Source: Phycisphaerales bacterium (GTDB lineage Bacteria > Planctomycetota > Phycisphaerae > UBA1845 > UTPLA1). Taken from it: a stretch of 64,000 bases of DNA. The stretch lies in contig JAKSDK010000144.1 of the NCBI GenBank assembly GCA_022360095.1, positions 1 through 64,000 on the forward strand, read 5' to 3'. The notes under the pieces were generated by a model, which made no database searches, was not told the origin of the DNA, and saw only the letters and a program-made list of their open reading frames with translations. Shown in pieces: positions 63,289 through 64,000 of the stretch. How positions within the stretch are numbered: position 1 is the first letter of the stretch; every line of letters starts with the position of its first letter. A program made the translations under genes and the position numbers.

Positions 63289-63510
63289 TTACTGACTTGG
63301 TTTTATCACGCCTTTTTCTTCAAGGTCATGTATCATCTCGGTCACTTTGCTCACCGGAATATGACATCGCGATGAGATTTCCTCGATTGAAAGCGAACCC
63401 TCCAACGCCTCAACAATCAGCCGCTCTTCTTCCGTCAGGGATTGAAACACTTTCTTTTCTCTCTCGGACAGTTTATCCCGGACACGCCGGCCCTTATCCG
63501 TAAATTTCAT
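63289..63510 (-). CDS. Small winged-helix protein
   Basis: A 73-aa protein with LSIEEISSRCHIPVSKVTEM followed by IHDLEEKGVIKP, a DNA-binding helix-turn-helix and wing like those of small plasmid regulators. Its minus-strand position fits a set of element regulators. Confidence 0.65.
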   Translation of the reverse strand: MKFTDKGRRVRDKLSEREKKVFQSLTEEERLIVEALEGSLSIEEISSRCHIPVSKVTEMIHDLEEKGVIKPSQ

Positions 63511-63570
63511 TTTGCCAGCATCCGCAAGGAATCAAAGCTATATATACTTTCCCATCCCCGCCAACCACGC

Positions 63571-64000
63571 TTAAACCGGCGTGTCAGCATCACGTAAAAG
63601 CCGCTGAAACCTCTTGCCCAACTCGGTTAATTCGTATCGAGGATGCACCTTTCTCTTCACCTTAATCTGCTGAAGAACACCGTTTTTCACAAACGGCTTG
63701 ATGGCGTCGCGGACGTTGTTGGCTGACATCTTAATATTTGGATTGTGCGAGCGTGCCTTGCGTTTTATCGCGGCCGGCTGCAGCGGCTCGCTCAACGCCT
63801 TGATGATTGCCGAGCGATGCGAAAAGCAGAGCGAGCCATAGAGTTTCCAATCAATATCAGAAAACGCATGAACAAGCAGCGGCAGGCTTTGAAGTTTTCG
63901 TATTTGTTCCTGACAAGCAACACCGAGTGGCGTAAGCCAGTACAAACGACTTCTCCTCGATTCAGGGGTAAGGCAGAAAACAACCTCCCGGCTTGAAAGC
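63571..64000 (-). CDS. Winged-helix DNA-binding protein, N-terminus off the window
   Basis: The frame stays open to the right edge (…SSREVVFCLTPESRRSRLYW before TPLGVACQEQ), so the protein starts beyond 64000; a TTG at 63945 is not needed. Visible residues include NVRDAIKPFVKNGVLQQIKV and KVHPRYELTELGKRFQRLL, the recognition helix and wing of a winged-helix repressor. It probably regulates the accessory region. Confidence 0.7.
   Translation of the reverse strand, partial: LSSREVVFCLTPESRRSRLYWLTPLGVACQEQIRKLQSLPLLVHAFSDIDWKLYGSLCFSHRSAIIKALSEPLQPAAIKRKARSHNPNIKMSANNVRDAIKPFVKNGVLQQIKVKRKVHPRYELTELGKRFQRLLRDADTPV

Noticed and set aside
1..64000. CRISPR array
   Set aside because: No series of regularly spaced identical repeats was seen and no cas gene is present.

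Overview
The window looks like a chromosome segment of a planctomycete-type bacterium. This is inferred from gene content: an ECF sigma factor beside a Ser/Thr kinase with TPR repeats, a PEP-CTERM protein, a large secreted Cys-rich protein with dockerin-like calcium loops, a Pfa-type secondary-lipid synthase, and MEP-pathway genes ispD and ispH. No rRNA is present, so the phylum is not proven.

Layout. (1) 1-3.6 kb: the right end of an integrated element in the 3' end of a tRNA-Lys(TTT) gene. It holds a tyrosine integrase, a helix-turn-helix gene and a HerA-like ATPase/nuclease whose 5' end appears cut by an IS3-family insertion; the rest lies off the left edge. (2) 3.8-12.1 kb: housekeeping genes ygfZ, a TPR-like lipoprotein, ispD, thiL, tsaE, rph, a second lipoprotein, rdgB and ispH. 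(3) 12.2-27.0 kb: pfaD, pfaA-like and pfaC-like genes followed by dapF; pfaA, pfaC and dapF overlap by 4 bases. The set would make a polyunsaturated or otherwise modified long acyl chain; it lacks a separate PfaB and any phosphopantetheinyl transferase. (4) 27.4-30.4 kb: tautomerase-like protein, DUF4242 protein, nitrilase, 4-oxalocrotonate tautomerase and MarR regulator, all on the minus strand; four copies of a CTGTATATACAG palindrome precede four of the five genes. (5) 30.6-42.4 kb: a co-directional run of about ten genes: YCF48-like repeat protein, two ferritin-like proteins of the VioB/RebD domain family, S1/P1 nuclease, two EEP-fold phosphodiesterases, a small protein paired with a GMC oxidoreductase, a broken SRPBCC gene and an animal-type haem peroxidase. 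Regions 4 and 5 are bracketed by an exact 27-bp direct repeat (27423-27449 and 42515-42541), so the 15-kb block may have moved or recombined as a unit. (6) 42.5-50.5 kb: PEP-CTERM protein, ECF sigma factor, zinc-binding Ser/Thr kinase with TPRs, and secreted Cys-rich protein. (7) 50.9-64.0 kb: a visibly AT-richer accessory region with a one-TM protein, an OLD-family nuclease, a DUF2130 nuclease, a KTSC protein, an FHA protein, a 118-residue unknown, a soluble Ser/Thr kinase with an unusual C-terminal half, a second HerA-like ATPase/nuclease, an XF1762-family protein and small winged-helix proteins.

The best candidates for something undescribed are the 15-kb repeat-bracketed block (MarR regulon plus oxidase/nuclease operon), the FHA/118-aa/kinase module with its palindromic operator, and the OLD/DUF2130 neighbourhood, which has the look of a defence island. 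No CRISPR array was seen.
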